NCBI RefSeq assembly: GCF_001463885.1
Contig: NZ_BBWQ01000012.1
Location: 161,746 to 225,745, forward strand
Direction of reading: 5' to 3'
Source: Aureimonas altamirensis
GTDB taxonomy: Bacteria; Pseudomonadota; Alphaproteobacteria; Rhizobiales; Rhizobiaceae
Length of the DNA stretch: 64,000 bases
Shown here: positions 52,033-61,046 of the stretch, one piece after another
Numbering within the stretch: position 1 is the first letter of the stretch
How the letters are laid out: the number at the start of each line of letters is the position of its first letter
The notes under the pieces: model-generated
What the model saw: only the letters and a program-made list of their open reading frames with translations
Database searches by the model: none
What the model was told of the DNA's origin: nothing
Translations under genes and position numbers: made by a program

Positions 52033-53223
52033 ATGCTAAGAAGCGACCCTATCAAGATAACCCGCGTGCGGACGATCGTCGTCAACGCGGAAATGCGTAA
52101 CTGGATCTTCGTCAAGGTCGAAACAAACCAGGACGGCCTCTACGGCTGGGGCGAGGCGAGCCTGAACTGGAAGACGCGCGCCGTAACGGGATGCGTCGAG
52201 GATCTGGAGCCCCTGCTGCTCGGCCAGGATCCTCGCGACATCGAGCAGATCCTCCAGATTCTGAACAAGCACAGCTACTACCGGCTTGGCATAATCGGCG
52301 CTACCGCAATCAGCGGTATTGAGCATGCCTTGTGGGACATCGCCGGCAAGAGCGCCGGTCTGCCGGTATGGCGCCTCCTGGGCGGCAAGACCCGCGATTG
52401 GGTGCCGCTCTACACGCATCTCGGCCTTGGCGACATGAAGTCGGTTTACGAGAGCTTCGACCCGGGTCCGCTGCGCGAGGGCGCGACAAGGGTGGTGGAG
52501 AAGGGCTACGACGCCCTTAAGGTCGTGTTCATCCCCTATTCTCACTACATGGTCGACAAGGCATCCCGGCGTCGCGTCGAGGATCTGATGCGCACCGTGC
52601 GTGATGCTGTTGGCGACGACGTCGCGGTGATGGTCGACTTTCATGGCAGGCCGGCATCCGTATCCGCCGCCCTACAGTATATCGAGGCGCTTGCGCCATT
52701 CGACCCATGGTTCGTCGAAGAACCCGTGCAACCAGGCGATGCTGAGGCGATGCGCCTCGTCACCGAACGTTCCCCGTGCCCCGTCGCCACCGGCGAGCGG
52801 CTTGTCGGGTTCAAGGAGTTCGAGCCGCTCTTCGAGAATCGCGGCGCGCATATCCTGCAGCCGGACCTGAACCACACGGGCGGCCTGCTGGAGGGCAAGA
52901 AGATCGCAGCGGCTGCCGAGAAAGCGATGATGGGTATCGCTCCGCACAATCCGAACGGCCCGCTGGCCGGCGCCGCGGCGCTGCATTTCGCCGTTTCGAC
53001 GCCGAACTTCGTGATTCAGGAGGAAATGTCGGGTGCCGTCCCTTGGTACGACGATGTCGTTTCCGCCCCGATGAAGCGCGAAGGGTCGCGTTGGCTCGTG
53101 CCCGATGTCATCGGACTTGGCGTCGAAATCGACGAAATCGAGGCAGCCAAGCACCCTTTCAAGCCCGAAGTCTTTCACAGCCGAACAGCCGTCCTCGAAG
53201 ACGGCACCATCGTCGATTGGTGA
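52033..53223 (+). CDS. Enolase-superfamily sugar-acid dehydratase (galactonate dehydratase-like)
   Basis: A 396-residue member of the mandelate racemase/muconate-lactonising subgroup. Metal ligands are in VMVDFHGR (Asp and the acid/base His), WFVEEPV (Glu) and VATGERL (Glu), and the second His is in GIAPHNPNGP. This D-x-H...E...E...H set is that of D-galactonate/mannonate dehydratases, so it probably removes water from a sugar acid to give a 2-keto-3-deoxy acid; the exact sugar cannot be read. It is 32 bases after the dehydrogenase gene and 6 before the next. Confidence 0.88.
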   Translation: MLRSDPIKITRVRTIVVNAEMRNWIFVKVETNQDGLYGWGEASLNWKTRAVTGCVEDLEPLLLGQDPRDIEQILQILNKHSYYRLGIIGATAISGIEHALWDIAGKSAGLPVWRLLGGKTRDWVPLYTHLGLGDMKSVYESFDPGPLREGATRVVEKGYDALKVVFIPYSHYMVDKASRRRVEDLMRTVRDAVGDDVAVMVDFHGRPASVSAALQYIEALAPFDPWFVEEPVQPGDAEAMRLVTERSPCPVATGERLVGFKEFEPLFENRGAHILQPDLNHTGGLLEGKKIAAAAEKAMMGIAPHNPNGPLAGAAALHFAVSTPNFVIQEEMSGAVPWYDDVVSAPMKREGSRWLVPDVIGLGVEIDEIEAAKHPFKPEVFHSRTAVLEDGTIVDW

Positions 53224-53229
53224 TCCCGT

Positions 53230-54327
53230 ATGAAGCACACATCTTCTCTGGCCGTACGCCGGTTCACCACGAGGGACGGCGCCTTCAACGCCACGCCCGC
53301 CCGTATCGTCTTCGGCTCGGGTACGTCCCGGACCGTCAGGGACGAGGTTGCCCACCTCGGGTGTAAACGCGCGCTGGTCGTGTCCACGCCCGGCCGCAAG
53401 ACGATGGCCAAGCAAGTGGCCCACACGCTCAGCGATCTGGCAGTCGGCGTTCTGCCAGAGGCGGTGTCTCAGGTGCCGGTGGAACTGGCGCGGCGTGGCC
53501 GCGTTGCCGCCCTCGAGGCTGGGGCCGATTGCATCGTGGCGATCGGTGGCGGGGCGTCCGTAGGGCTTGCCAAAGGCATTTCGCTCGAACTGGCGTTGCC
53601 CATCGTCAACATCCCCACGACCTATTCCGGGTCCGAGATGACGGCGTTCTGTGGGATGACGATCGACGGCGTGAAGATCATGCACGAGAGCCGCAACATG
53701 CTGGCCCATACCGTCATCTACGATCCCGAACTTTCGATGGGCCTGTCCCGTGAGAACAGCGCGGCCAGTGCGCTGAACGCCCTAGCGCATTGCATCGACG
53801 GAATTTACGTCACATCGTCCAGCCCCATCCATCAGATGGCTGCGATTGAAGGCGCGCGAGCAGTAGTGCAGGGTATCAGGGCCGTCTGGAACGACCCGAA
53901 CTCACTTTCGGCTCGCTCGGAGCTTCTGTTCGGCGCCTATCTGGCTGGTGCAGCGCTGGCGGGCGGTTTCGCGCTCCAGCACGGCCTAGCCCACACGCTC
54001 GGCGGAAGTTTCGGCCTCCCGCACGGTAAGTCGCATGCCGTCGTCCTTCCCTACGTTACGGCCTACAACACGGCCTTCGCGCGGAACGGAATCGTCCGGG
54101 TAGCAGAATCTCTGGATACCCAGAACCTGGCCGGTACCATCCATGATCTGCTCGGTGAGTTGCAACTTCCGCAAAGCCTTCGGGACGTCGATATCACGGA
54201 GGCCGACCTCGATCGGATCGTGCAAATTACCGTGGAAACTGACAATGGTTTGAATCCGGGGCCCGTCACAAGCGATGCCGTTTCCTGTATCGTGAGGGCG
54301 GCCCTAAGGGGAACTAGACCGAACTAG
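53230..54327 (+). CDS. Iron-containing alcohol dehydrogenase, maleylacetate reductase-like
   Basis: A 365-residue NAD(P)-dependent enzyme of the Fe-ADH superfamily. VAIGGGASVGLAKGISLE is the nucleotide-binding loop, IPTTYSGSEMTAFCGMT the family core, and the metal-binding histidines lie in NALAHCIDGIY, LQHGLAHTLGG and LPHGKSHAVVLP. The fit is best to maleylacetate reductases, which make 3-oxoadipate, but no hydroxyquinol dioxygenase is near, so the substrate may be another unsaturated oxoacid. Last gene of the cluster; accessory DNA follows. Confidence 0.88.
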   Translation: MKHTSSLAVRRFTTRDGAFNATPARIVFGSGTSRTVRDEVAHLGCKRALVVSTPGRKTMAKQVAHTLSDLAVGVLPEAVSQVPVELARRGRVAALEAGADCIVAIGGGASVGLAKGISLELALPIVNIPTTYSGSEMTAFCGMTIDGVKIMHESRNMLAHTVIYDPELSMGLSRENSAASALNALAHCIDGIYVTSSSPIHQMAAIEGARAVVQGIRAVWNDPNSLSARSELLFGAYLAGAALAGGFALQHGLAHTLGGSFGLPHGKSHAVVLPYVTAYNTAFARNGIVRVAESLDTQNLAGTIHDLLGELQLPQSLRDVDITEADLDRIVQITVETDNGLNPGPVTSDAVSCIVRAALRGTRPN

Positions 54328-54677
54328 CTCGCGGTTATCTGCTCTACGATCATCTGCCCCGGCTTGACCGCGACCGAGCTTGGAGACGACATCACCGATC
54401 GCACGTTGCCGCAGCGCCTAAGGTCTGGCGGCGGAAGCCGCTCACCACGGACAGCGCTCCGACCTCGAAAACGCGATTGGAAAGGCTAGGCCGGGGCGAG
54501 ATGCGCTGGAGCGCGAAAGCTAGCCGTTCGGAGCGTACATGCCGCTCTCGGCCTCCAAGAACGCGATCTCACGGTTTTTCGGCGGCCAGCCCATGCTTAT
54601 TGATCTTGGCGGCGTGGAACGCTTTGACGAGCGAATGAGCCCATAGGTGCGAAGACCCCGAGCCTGACCCCGGTACG
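54328..54677. other. Region with decayed coding DNA
   Basis: About 350 bases without an intact gene, between the enzyme operon and the integrase remnant. It probably contains scrambled upstream parts of that integrase, but no continuous frame could be shown. Confidence 0.4.
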
Positions 54678-55037
54678 ATGTTCGTCACCAAGGGCTGGCA
54701 GATTGAGGATGATGTCTTGATGTCCGTCGCCTCGATCACTCATCATTGGTATCGCATCACATGGAAGTACGGCATTCATAATTCGCATACAAGGCGCGGC
54801 GCCGTCGACACAGCATTGCCACATGGTCCTCACAACGTTCGCGACATTCGGGCTACTCACGTACTGAAGGCCACAGGATCATACGAGATGGCGAGCTAAG
54901 CCGTCCACGACACTGCCGAGACGATCGAGAGGCACTCCGGGCGGTTCCTGCCAGGCAAGAAGGCGAAAAAAGCATCTGACATACTGAATGCTATATGGTC
55001 TAATGATACGTCTGGTGATAAGAGGCGTGGGAAATGA
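54678..55037 (+). pseudogene. Tyrosine recombinase C-terminal remnant, stop codon and Tyr-to-Ser change
   Basis: The frame starting MFVTKGWQIEDDVLMSVAS encodes the last about 120 residues of a tyrosine-type integrase. It reads through HTRRGAVDTALPHGPHNVRD (with HxxR) to ATGSYEMAS, then TAA (54897-54899), and continues in frame as AVHDTAETIERHSGRFLPGK to TGA 55035-55037. In relatives the block reads ERHYGRFLP; the nucleophile Tyr is Ser here (TCC instead of TAC/TAT). The N-terminal arm-binding domain is missing. It is thus dead by truncation, nonsense and active-site loss. Its old stop overlaps the next small gene (ATGA). Confidence 0.82.
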
Positions 55038-55267
55038 GGATCGCAGGCCCAACTCCGTTCCGCCGAGATCGCGTTGGCGAGTGCAGCCGAGTGATCTCGG
55101 AAGCAGTTGAAGAGATCGAACGGCAGGCTCTGGAGGCCGGTTGGACGCCTTCAGAAATTTCCGAAGCGCTGTCCCGGTACGCGGAAGGTGCCAAGCTCAG
55201 GGCGTTACCCAAGAGCCAATACGCCCAAGTTGCACAGCAGCTCGTCAACAGCATCGTAAAAGGCTAG
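55034..55267 (+). CDS. Small hypothetical protein downstream of the integrase remnant
   Basis: A 77-residue, mainly helical soluble protein (MRIAGPTPFRRDRVGECSRV, then AVEEIERQALEAGWTPSEIS). Its ATG overlaps the old integrase stop as ATGA, so it once was translated with the integrase and may be a recombination accessory or cargo protein. No family recognised. With no intact gene upstream, its expression is doubtful. Confidence 0.55.
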   Translation: MRIAGPTPFRRDRVGECSRVISEAVEEIERQALEAGWTPSEISEALSRYAEGAKLRALPKSQYAQVAQQLVNSIVKG

Positions 55268-55353
55268 CTGCGGCCGCACGGATTGATGCCCGAATGCATC
55301 CTCTTCATCGAGGGCGAGCTTTGAGAACCTCGGGCGGCACGCTATGACGCGCC

Positions 55354-56034
55354 ATGCAAGTATTGATCTCATCGCTCATCATCCTCGCTTTGACTATTCC
55401 TGCCACAGCCGCTGACATCTCCGGTCGCATGACTGTCATCGATGGAGATACTATCGCTGTTGAAGGCACAACCGAACGCATCCGGCTGTACGGCATAGAT
55501 GCTCCAGAGGGGCAGCAGACGTGCGAGATGGCAGCCGGGCAGCGCTACCTTTGCGGATCCAACTCAGCGCAATTCCTAGCCGACTTGGTTGGCCGCAACG
55601 GTCGTGTGGCCTGCATCGAGGATACCCGCGACCGCTACGGCAGGATCGTAGCCGAATGCACCATGCCGGACGGGACGGTCATCAACGAAGCAATGGTCCG
55701 CGGCGGCTGGGCCGTTCACTACACGCGATACAGCGATGGTCGGTATCAGGCTGCCGAGGATCATGCTCGAGAGAACAAGCTAGGTATGTGGGCCGGAGAA
55801 TTCATCACGCCGGAGCGTTGGCGACGAGGCGACCGGCTTCCGTCAGAGCCGTCCGTTGGCAATGATGATGGTGACTGCCAGATTAAAGGCAACATCAGCC
55901 GCAGCGGTAGGATCTACCACATGCCTGAAAGCCGTGCGTACTCGAACGTTAAGATCGACCTCGACGCGGGCGAGCGGTGGTTCTGCACAGAGGATGAGGC
56001 ATTAGCAGCCGGATGGCGCGCGGTGCGGGGATAG
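55354..56034 (+). CDS. Secreted thermonuclease family (SNase-like) protein
   Basis: A 226-residue protein with a signal peptide (about residues 1-19, ending TAA-D). The staphylococcal-nuclease domain covers residues 24-145: VIDGDTIAVEG, IRLYGIDAPEGQQ (catalytic Arg and Glu) and DRYGRIVAEC (second catalytic Arg). All active-site residues are present, so it should cleave DNA or RNA in the periplasm or outside. The last 55 residues (CQIKGNISRSGRIYHMPESR) are an additional domain common in rhizobial secreted nucleases. Single-gene unit. Confidence 0.92.
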   Translation: MQVLISSLIILALTIPATAADISGRMTVIDGDTIAVEGTTERIRLYGIDAPEGQQTCEMAAGQRYLCGSNSAQFLADLVGRNGRVACIEDTRDRYGRIVAECTMPDGTVINEAMVRGGWAVHYTRYSDGRYQAAEDHARENKLGMWAGEFITPERWRRGDRLPSEPSVGNDDGDCQIKGNISRSGRIYHMPESRAYSNVKIDLDAGERWFCTEDEALAAGWRAVRG

Positions 56035-56332
56035 AAACGACGCCAGTATTACATTACAGCATCAACGATCGACCCTTTACTGGTCGATAGCCGCCTAAAC
56101 GCTATGAGGCCCCGCCCCGCCGAAGCCATACGCTATGGCGCGCTTGGCATCTATCGATTGGGCCATGATGACGTAATGAAGTCCGCATACCGAACCACCA
56201 AAATCGCGCTTCCTCGTCTCTGACGATGGAAGCGGGAGCGGTGATCCGTAGGATCACTTGCTAAGTTTCACCCGCGAGATTTCGGGTGAACGGTCGCCGC
56301 ATGCGCGGTTTTTGGAAAAAGCGGTACCTATC
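56035..56332. other. Intergenic region, no recognisable gene
   Basis: Almost 300 bases. TTTCACCCGCGAGA and TTTCGGGTGAAC (56264-56291) form an imperfect hairpin just upstream of the acetyltransferase gene. It may shape the leader of its mRNA. Confidence 0.4.
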
Positions 56333-56971
56333 ATGCACAAAATATTCAATCGCCCGTTCAAGGGCATCACGCTCGATCGCCTCGTCACCAATCCCAACAT
56401 CAGAGTCGGACGTTACAGCTATTATTCCGGCTACTACCATGGCCACGGTTTTGATGACTGCGCTCGCTTCCTCCTGCCGGACGAAGGCGTTGACAAACTC
56501 GTAATCGGATCCTTCTGTTCGATCGGCTCTGGCACATCCGTCATCATGGATGGGAACCAAGGCCACCGGAACGATTGGATAAGCACGTTTCCCTTCTTCT
56601 GGATGCCAGACGTTTCCTCCTTCGAGGGTGCGAAGAATGGCTTTCAGCCTGCTGGCGATACGATACTCGGGAACGATGTCTGGATCGGGACCGACGCAAT
56701 CATCATGCCAGGCCTTACGATCGGGCATGGAGCAGTAATTGAGACGAGAGCCCTGGTGAATAGAGATGTTGAGCCCTACGCCGTTGTCGGCGGTAATCCA
56801 GCCAAGCTTATCCGAAGGCGGTTCGCCGAAGACGAGGTTGAAAAGATCCTCGAACTTCAATGGTGGGACTGGAGTGACGATGTTCTAAAACAGGCCATGC
56901 CCATCCTAACCAGCGGCGACATTTCCGCTTTTAACCGTCGTTGGCAGACAGTCAAGAAGCCAAGGGCATAA
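56333..56971 (+). CDS. catB: CatB-type (xenobiotic) hexapeptide acetyltransferase
   Basis: A 212-residue left-handed beta-helix acetyltransferase of the CatB/Vat group. [18 protein letters not shown] (residues 22-39), [21 protein letters not shown] with the catalytic His, [20 protein letters not shown] and [16 protein letters not shown] are the family blocks. It transfers acetyl from acetyl-CoA to a hydroxyl, in known cases of chloramphenicol or streptogramins. I chose ATG 56333, which matches family starts; upstream in-frame ATGs add non-family residues. It lies in accessory DNA, so it may be an acquired resistance gene. Confidence 0.9.
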   Translation: MHKIFNRPFKGITLDRLVTNPNIRVGRYSYYSGYYHGHGFDDCARFLLPDEGVDKLVIGSFCSIGSGTSVIMDGNQGHRNDWISTFPFFWMPDVSSFEGAKNGFQPAGDTILGNDVWIGTDAIIMPGLTIGHGAVIETRALVNRDVEPYAVVGGNPAKLIRRRFAEDEVEKILELQWWDWSDDVLKQAMPILTSGDISAFNRRWQTVKKPRA

Positions 56972-57336
56972 CGGAATCAAATATCAGCTCCTGCCCGTTC
57001 CATTACCAAAACCGGAACGGGCAGGCCTCGCCCCCATTGCGGTCGTTAAATGGCTTCCGTCGCCACCAAGAACTGCCATCCATACAGCGCCGCCAGATGG
57101 CGGGCTTAGGGCTGGAACTCGGAGGTTGGTCTCGGTGAGGCTATCGCGCGCGCGGAGCGCAGGTGCTGCTACATTGTCTTCTGGGAAGACCATGTAGCGA
57201 TCCTCAAAGAATGCGTTACCGCGATTCACCTATGGCCAGACAATAAAGGCTGCCCCGCGGAGCGCTCAACGACGCAATCCGCCGCATCTGGTTGCTCCAT
57301 GGCGAGCCGGCAGGCTGGCGGCGCTTTTGAGACGCG
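56972..57336. other. Intergenic region, no recognisable gene
   Basis: About 365 bases between the acetyltransferase and the DUF805 gene, which converge on it. CTGCCCGTTCC (56991) and GGAACGGGCAG (57013) form a perfect 11-base inverted repeat shortly after the catB stop, a likely terminator. Confidence 0.5.
56991..57023 (+). terminator. Probable terminator hairpin after catB
   Basis: CTGCCCGTTCC and GGAACGGGCAG, 11 bases apart, pair perfectly to a G+C-rich stem 20 bases after the catB stop. The T-tract is poor, so it is a likely but not classical terminator. Confidence 0.6.
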
Positions 57337-57801
57337 TTACGCGGCCGGGATTTCGCGGTTGTCCTCTAGCGATTTATCTTCGCTTGGTGGTTTAGAGAAC
57401 CAGATGATCGCGATGATCGTGCCAATGGGGGTGAAGAAGGCAACGAGTTGCAGCCAGCCGGACCGGTTGGAATCGTGCAGGCGGCGGGCGCTGACCGACA
57501 GGAGCGGCAGGAACAGGACGAGGTAAAGGATCGTGGTGTATATATCGGGCAGGCGGAGAAACCCAATCAGGAAGAAAAGCAGGGCATAAAACAGCATCGC
57601 GTACCAGAATTCCGACCGGCTCGCGCGATCACGGAAATTCACGTAATTCGCGAAGAAGCGCTTCACCGCCTCGACAAAACCGGCCGGTTCCGCAGGCGAA
57701 CCGAACCGGTTGGGGCCTTCCGGCACGCGGTAGCGTAGGAACAGAAGCGGTGCTGCGAGAAGCAGCAGCAAGATGACCCAGTGCCAGATGGATATGCTCA
57801 C
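57337..57801 (-). CDS. DUF805 family membrane protein
   Basis: A 154-residue inner-membrane protein with an N-terminal helix (residues 5-24) and the DUF805 region (about 45-150): FFANYVNFRDRASRSEFWYA, SARRLHDSNRSGWLQLV and three further helices. Function unknown; DUF805 proteins are widespread and sometimes fused to sensor domains. Single-gene unit facing the catB terminator. Confidence 0.92.
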   Translation of the reverse strand: MSISIWHWVILLLLLAAPLLFLRYRVPEGPNRFGSPAEPAGFVEAVKRFFANYVNFRDRASRSEFWYAMLFYALLFFLIGFLRLPDIYTTILYLVLFLPLLSVSARRLHDSNRSGWLQLVAFFTPIGTIIAIIWFSKPPSEDKSLEDNREIPAA

Positions 57802-58327
57802 GGTCTCTCCTCACAATCAGGCCGCGCGGACGGATGTCCAGCGTTCGACAGACCAAGAATAAGGGCTTGGCGCGCCGACCAGAACCCAATGGGGGTTATT
57901 TGCGGGGGGCAAGGGGGATTTTCCAAGTAAGGGATGTAAGTGCGTGAAACAGCGTCGGCGTTTGCTCCTGTATCAGCGGGCATTATGGAGGTTTCGCGCC
58001 CCAATTGAACATCGGAGCAACCGACTTGCCGATGCACAACCATATTGACCGCGCTCTTAAAGAGCGCATCGTGGCAAACCTACCGACACGCCGCACGGGG
58101 CGTCCCGTGGATACGGAAGAGGTTGTCCTGTTCCTTTGCGCGCCCTAGGCTGAGTTCGTCTACAGGTCTGCCATGAAGGTCAGTGGCGTCTCCAGCTTCA
58201 GATCCAAGTTGCAGCTCACAGGTTGTCGCTCACAGGTTGCATATGCGCTCATGTACCTCCACCATTCGTCATTGGATAGTAGTCGGGACCGGGCTCATGC
58301 AACACCATTTGGCCTGGTGTTTTCGCG
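57802..58327. other. Intergenic region with an SDR gene fragment
   Basis: About 525 bases between DUF805 and the tauC stop. The only recognisable content is a plus-strand fragment of a short-chain dehydrogenase (58032-58179). Confidence 0.5.
58032..58179 (+). pseudogene. Short-chain dehydrogenase/reductase C-terminal fragment
   Basis: The frame from 58032 reads LKERIVANLPTRRTGRPVDT and EEVVLFLCAP, then TAG (58146-58148), then AEFVYRS. This is the segment of classical SDR enzymes that normally reads RTGRPEDIAxAVLFLxSPxAxFVTG near the C-terminus. The Rossmann fold and the catalytic Tyr-Lys are absent. It is a relic about 50 codons long. Confidence 0.7.
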
Positions 58328-59194
58328 TCAGACCTTGCCCCGCCAAGGCACCAGCACGCGCTCGAGCCACCGCATGACCAGTTCGATCGCGTAGCCGATG
58401 ATGCCGATGATGGCAATGCCAATGACGACCGTGTCAGTCTGCAGGAAGTTCTTGGCGATCATAATCATGGATCCGACACCCCGGTCGGCCGCGACCAGCT
58501 CGGCCGCGACCACGGTGCCCCAGCACACGCCGATCGCCGTGCGCAGGCCGGTGAAGATTTCCGGAAGCGCGTTGGGCAAAATCACATGGCGCAGGATCTG
58601 AAAGCGGGTGGCGCCGAGCGAATAGGCGGCGTGGATCTTGGAAACGCGCACATTGGCAACGCCCGACCGCGCTGCGATCGTCATGATGAAGAGGGACGCC
58701 AGGAACAAAAGGAATATCTTGGCGAACTCGCCGATGCCGAACCACAGTATGATTAAAGGGATCAGCGCAAGCGGCGGGATCGGTCGCATGAATTCGACGA
58801 TTGGGTCGAGGAGCCCACGGGCAAAAGACGATAAGCCCATAGCAAAGCCCAACGGAATGCCGATCAGGGCGCCGTAGATGACCCCGGACAGGACGCGGTA
58901 GACGCTGATGCCGACATGCTGCCACAGCGAAACGTTCCGGAAGCCGTCGGTCAACAGCGTCTGCAACCGCTCGATGGCCGCGCCGATCGGCGGCCAGAAG
59001 AAGGGTTTGATGCTGCCGGTGGCGCTCGCGATGATCCAGGCCGCAAGCAGGATCAGCACGATCAGAATGGAATAGAGCCGGCCGGAGTTGACCGCGCTCG
59101 CATCGCCGAACTTGACTGTCTTCTGCCGCGTAAAGGCATTGTCGGAAATGCCGAGCCAGACTGCCAGGCCGGAGGGTTTGGGATGTTCACGCAC
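58328..59194 (-). CDS. tauC: Taurine/sulfonate ABC transporter permease
   Basis: A 288-residue permease of the SsuC/TauC family with about six helices after a 40-residue cytoplasmic N-terminus. The EAA loop is YSLGATRFQILRHVILPNAL (near residue 195) and FMRPIPPLALIPLIILWFGI is the second typical block. It forms the channel for taurine or a related sulfonate. Its start overlaps tauB by eight bases. The regulator and neighbours (tauR, pta, yeiH-like) favour taurine. Confidence 0.92.
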   Translation of the reverse strand: MREHPKPSGLAVWLGISDNAFTRQKTVKFGDASAVNSGRLYSILIVLILLAAWIIASATGSIKPFFWPPIGAAIERLQTLLTDGFRNVSLWQHVGISVYRVLSGVIYGALIGIPLGFAMGLSSFARGLLDPIVEFMRPIPPLALIPLIILWFGIGEFAKIFLLFLASLFIMTIAARSGVANVRVSKIHAAYSLGATRFQILRHVILPNALPEIFTGLRTAIGVCWGTVVAAELVAADRGVGSMIMIAKNFLQTDTVVIGIAIIGIIGYAIELVMRWLERVLVPWRGKV

Positions 59195-60005
59195 CGGCCA
59201 TCTCCGTACGCAACTCCCGTCCCATGATTTCCTCCTCCATGCTCCAGATCATCGACAGGATCTCCTCGCGCGTGCGCACAAATTGCGGCAACGCCTTCAC
59301 CTGACGCGCGTCCTGCGCCAAGGCACGCTCGGCGAAATCGAGCCTGTATTCCTTGAAGATTCGCCCCGGCCGCGGTGCCATGATGATCAATCGCTCTCCC
59401 AGAAGCAGCGCCTCCTCCACCGAATGGGTGATCAGGATGACGGTCTTGCCGGTTTCCTTCCAAAGCTTGAGCACAAGCCCCTGCATCTTCTCGCGCGTCA
59501 AGGCGTCCAGCGCGCCGAGAGGCTCGTCCATCAGGATCACGGCCGGGTCGTTGGCAAGACATCGGGCCAGGGCCACACGCTGCTGCATGCCGCCGGACAA
59601 TTGGTAAACAGGCTTGGACGCAAAGCCCGCCAGCCCCACCACGTCCAGTAGGTGGCGTACCTTCTCGTCCGTTTCGCGCTTGGGCTTGCCCATCATCCGC
59701 GGGCCGAAGGCGACATTGCCTTCCACGCTCAGCCATTCGAACAAGGCGCCCTGCTGGAAAACCATGCCGCGATCGGGCCCGGGCCCGGTCACCCGCCGCC
59801 CGTTGACGGACACTTGTCCTTCGGACGGCGCCAGGAATCCGGCTAGGATATTGAGAAGCGTGGTCTTGCCGCAGCCGGACGGACCGAGGATCGATACCAG
59901 TTCGCCGGTCTGGATTTCGAGCGAAACACGCTCAAGAGCATGGACCACGTCGCCCGTCGTAAGCTCGTATCGCATCGATACGTTGTCGATGGAAATGGAA
60001 GACAA
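59187..60005 (-). CDS. tauB: Taurine/sulfonate ABC transporter ATP-binding protein
   Basis: A 272-residue ABC ATPase: Walker A GPSGCGKTTLLN (residues 42-53), Q-loop VFQQGALFEWLSVEGN, signature LSGGMQQRVALARCLA, Walker B AVILMDEPLGALD and the H-loop ITHSVEEA. TauB/SsuB class by length and sequence. It energises TauC; it lies 63 bases downstream of tauA. Confidence 0.94.
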   Translation of the reverse strand: MSSISIDNVSMRYELTTGDVVHALERVSLEIQTGELVSILGPSGCGKTTLLNILAGFLAPSEGQVSVNGRRVTGPGPDRGMVFQQGALFEWLSVEGNVAFGPRMMGKPKRETDEKVRHLLDVVGLAGFASKPVYQLSGGMQQRVALARCLANDPAVILMDEPLGALDALTREKMQGLVLKLWKETGKTVILITHSVEEALLLGERLIIMAPRPGRIFKEYRLDFAERALAQDARQVKALPQFVRTREEILSMIWSMEEEIMGRELRTEMAGA

Positions 60006-60068
60006 GCGCCCTCTCCCGTCACGGACCGTCGATGATGAGCCCGACCGCCGAGACGGCCGGGCCAGGGG

Positions 60069-61046
60069 TCATTTCGTCAGGTATTGCGTCGTCACGAAAG
60101 GCCCGTAATCGTCGAGCGTACGGTCGATGTTGCCGCTTGACTTCATCAGCTCCGCGACACCTTTAGCCGCCTGCTGGAGACCGCCGCCCAGCCAGTTCGG
60201 ACTGAGTTGTTCCTCCACCGTCGGGAAGCCGAAGAGCGACAGCATCTCAGCGGCCGCCTTTGTGTCCATGCCCGCCGCATTGGCGATGACGTCGATCTCG
60301 GCATCAGGGCTCTTCTCGTACGCGGCGTTCGCCTCAGCCGTGACGCGCATGAACGCCTTGACCATCTCCGGATTCTCGGTGGCAAAGCTCTTCTCGACAG
60401 AGACGATGTCGAAGGTGTTGATGCCTGCGGCCTCCTGCTCGGCGCCCGTCATCAGCGGCTTGCCCACCTCGCGCATACGGTCAAGCGGTCCGCCGAAGGC
60501 GCAGGCCATCGGAACGTCGCCGCGCATCAGGGCGACCGCCGCGTCGGCCGGGTTCATTTGCACGAGCTCAACCTTCGTCGCATCGACGCCAAGCACTTCC
60601 AGGCTGCGCAGGAGCTTGTAATGGGTCACGTTGCCGATGGGGGTAGCGACGCGCTTGCCTTCAAGCTCCTTGGCATTCTCCTTCGTGATGCCGGCATCAT
60701 CACGCACGATACACAAATCGTTCTCGGCATAGGTGACCGCCACGCCGACGAGTTCCAGCGGCGCGCCGTTCGTCACACCGACGATGAAAGGGATGAAGCC
60801 CTGGCTGTAGGCGATTTGGATGTCACCGGACACCATGGCCTGGGTCATCTCGTTGCCGTTGCCGAAGGCGCGCCATTCGACGGGCACGCCAAGCGCCTCC
60901 TCGAAGGCGTTGTCGGCCTGGGCGGCCTGGTTGGCGGTGGGCCATTCCAAGAAATACGCGACCGTCACCTTGTCGATTGCAAGAGCCGGATGTGCGGAGA
61001 GCGTGATCGCTCCCGCCAGCAAGGCAAGTTTCAGATCGGATCGCAT
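60069..61046 (-). CDS. tauA: Taurine/sulfonate ABC transporter substrate-binding protein
   Basis: A 325-residue periplasmic receptor with a signal peptide (residues 1-23, ending HPALA-I). VTVAYFLEWPTANQAAQADN and GDIQIAYSQGFIPFIVGVTN are typical TauA stretches. ATG 61046 is preceded by GGAGGT, so the GTG/ATG five codons upstream was rejected. It is first of tauABC and divergent from tauR across a 274-base promoter region with several repeats. Confidence 0.93.
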   Translation of the reverse strand: MRSDLKLALLAGAITLSAHPALAIDKVTVAYFLEWPTANQAAQADNAFEEALGVPVEWRAFGNGNEMTQAMVSGDIQIAYSQGFIPFIVGVTNGAPLELVGVAVTYAENDLCIVRDDAGITKENAKELEGKRVATPIGNVTHYKLLRSLEVLGVDATKVELVQMNPADAAVALMRGDVPMACAFGGPLDRMREVGKPLMTGAEQEAAGINTFDIVSVEKSFATENPEMVKAFMRVTAEANAAYEKSPDAEIDVIANAAGMDTKAAAEMLSLFGFPTVEEQLSPNWLGGGLQQAAKGVAELMKSSGNIDRTLDDYGPFVTTQYLTK

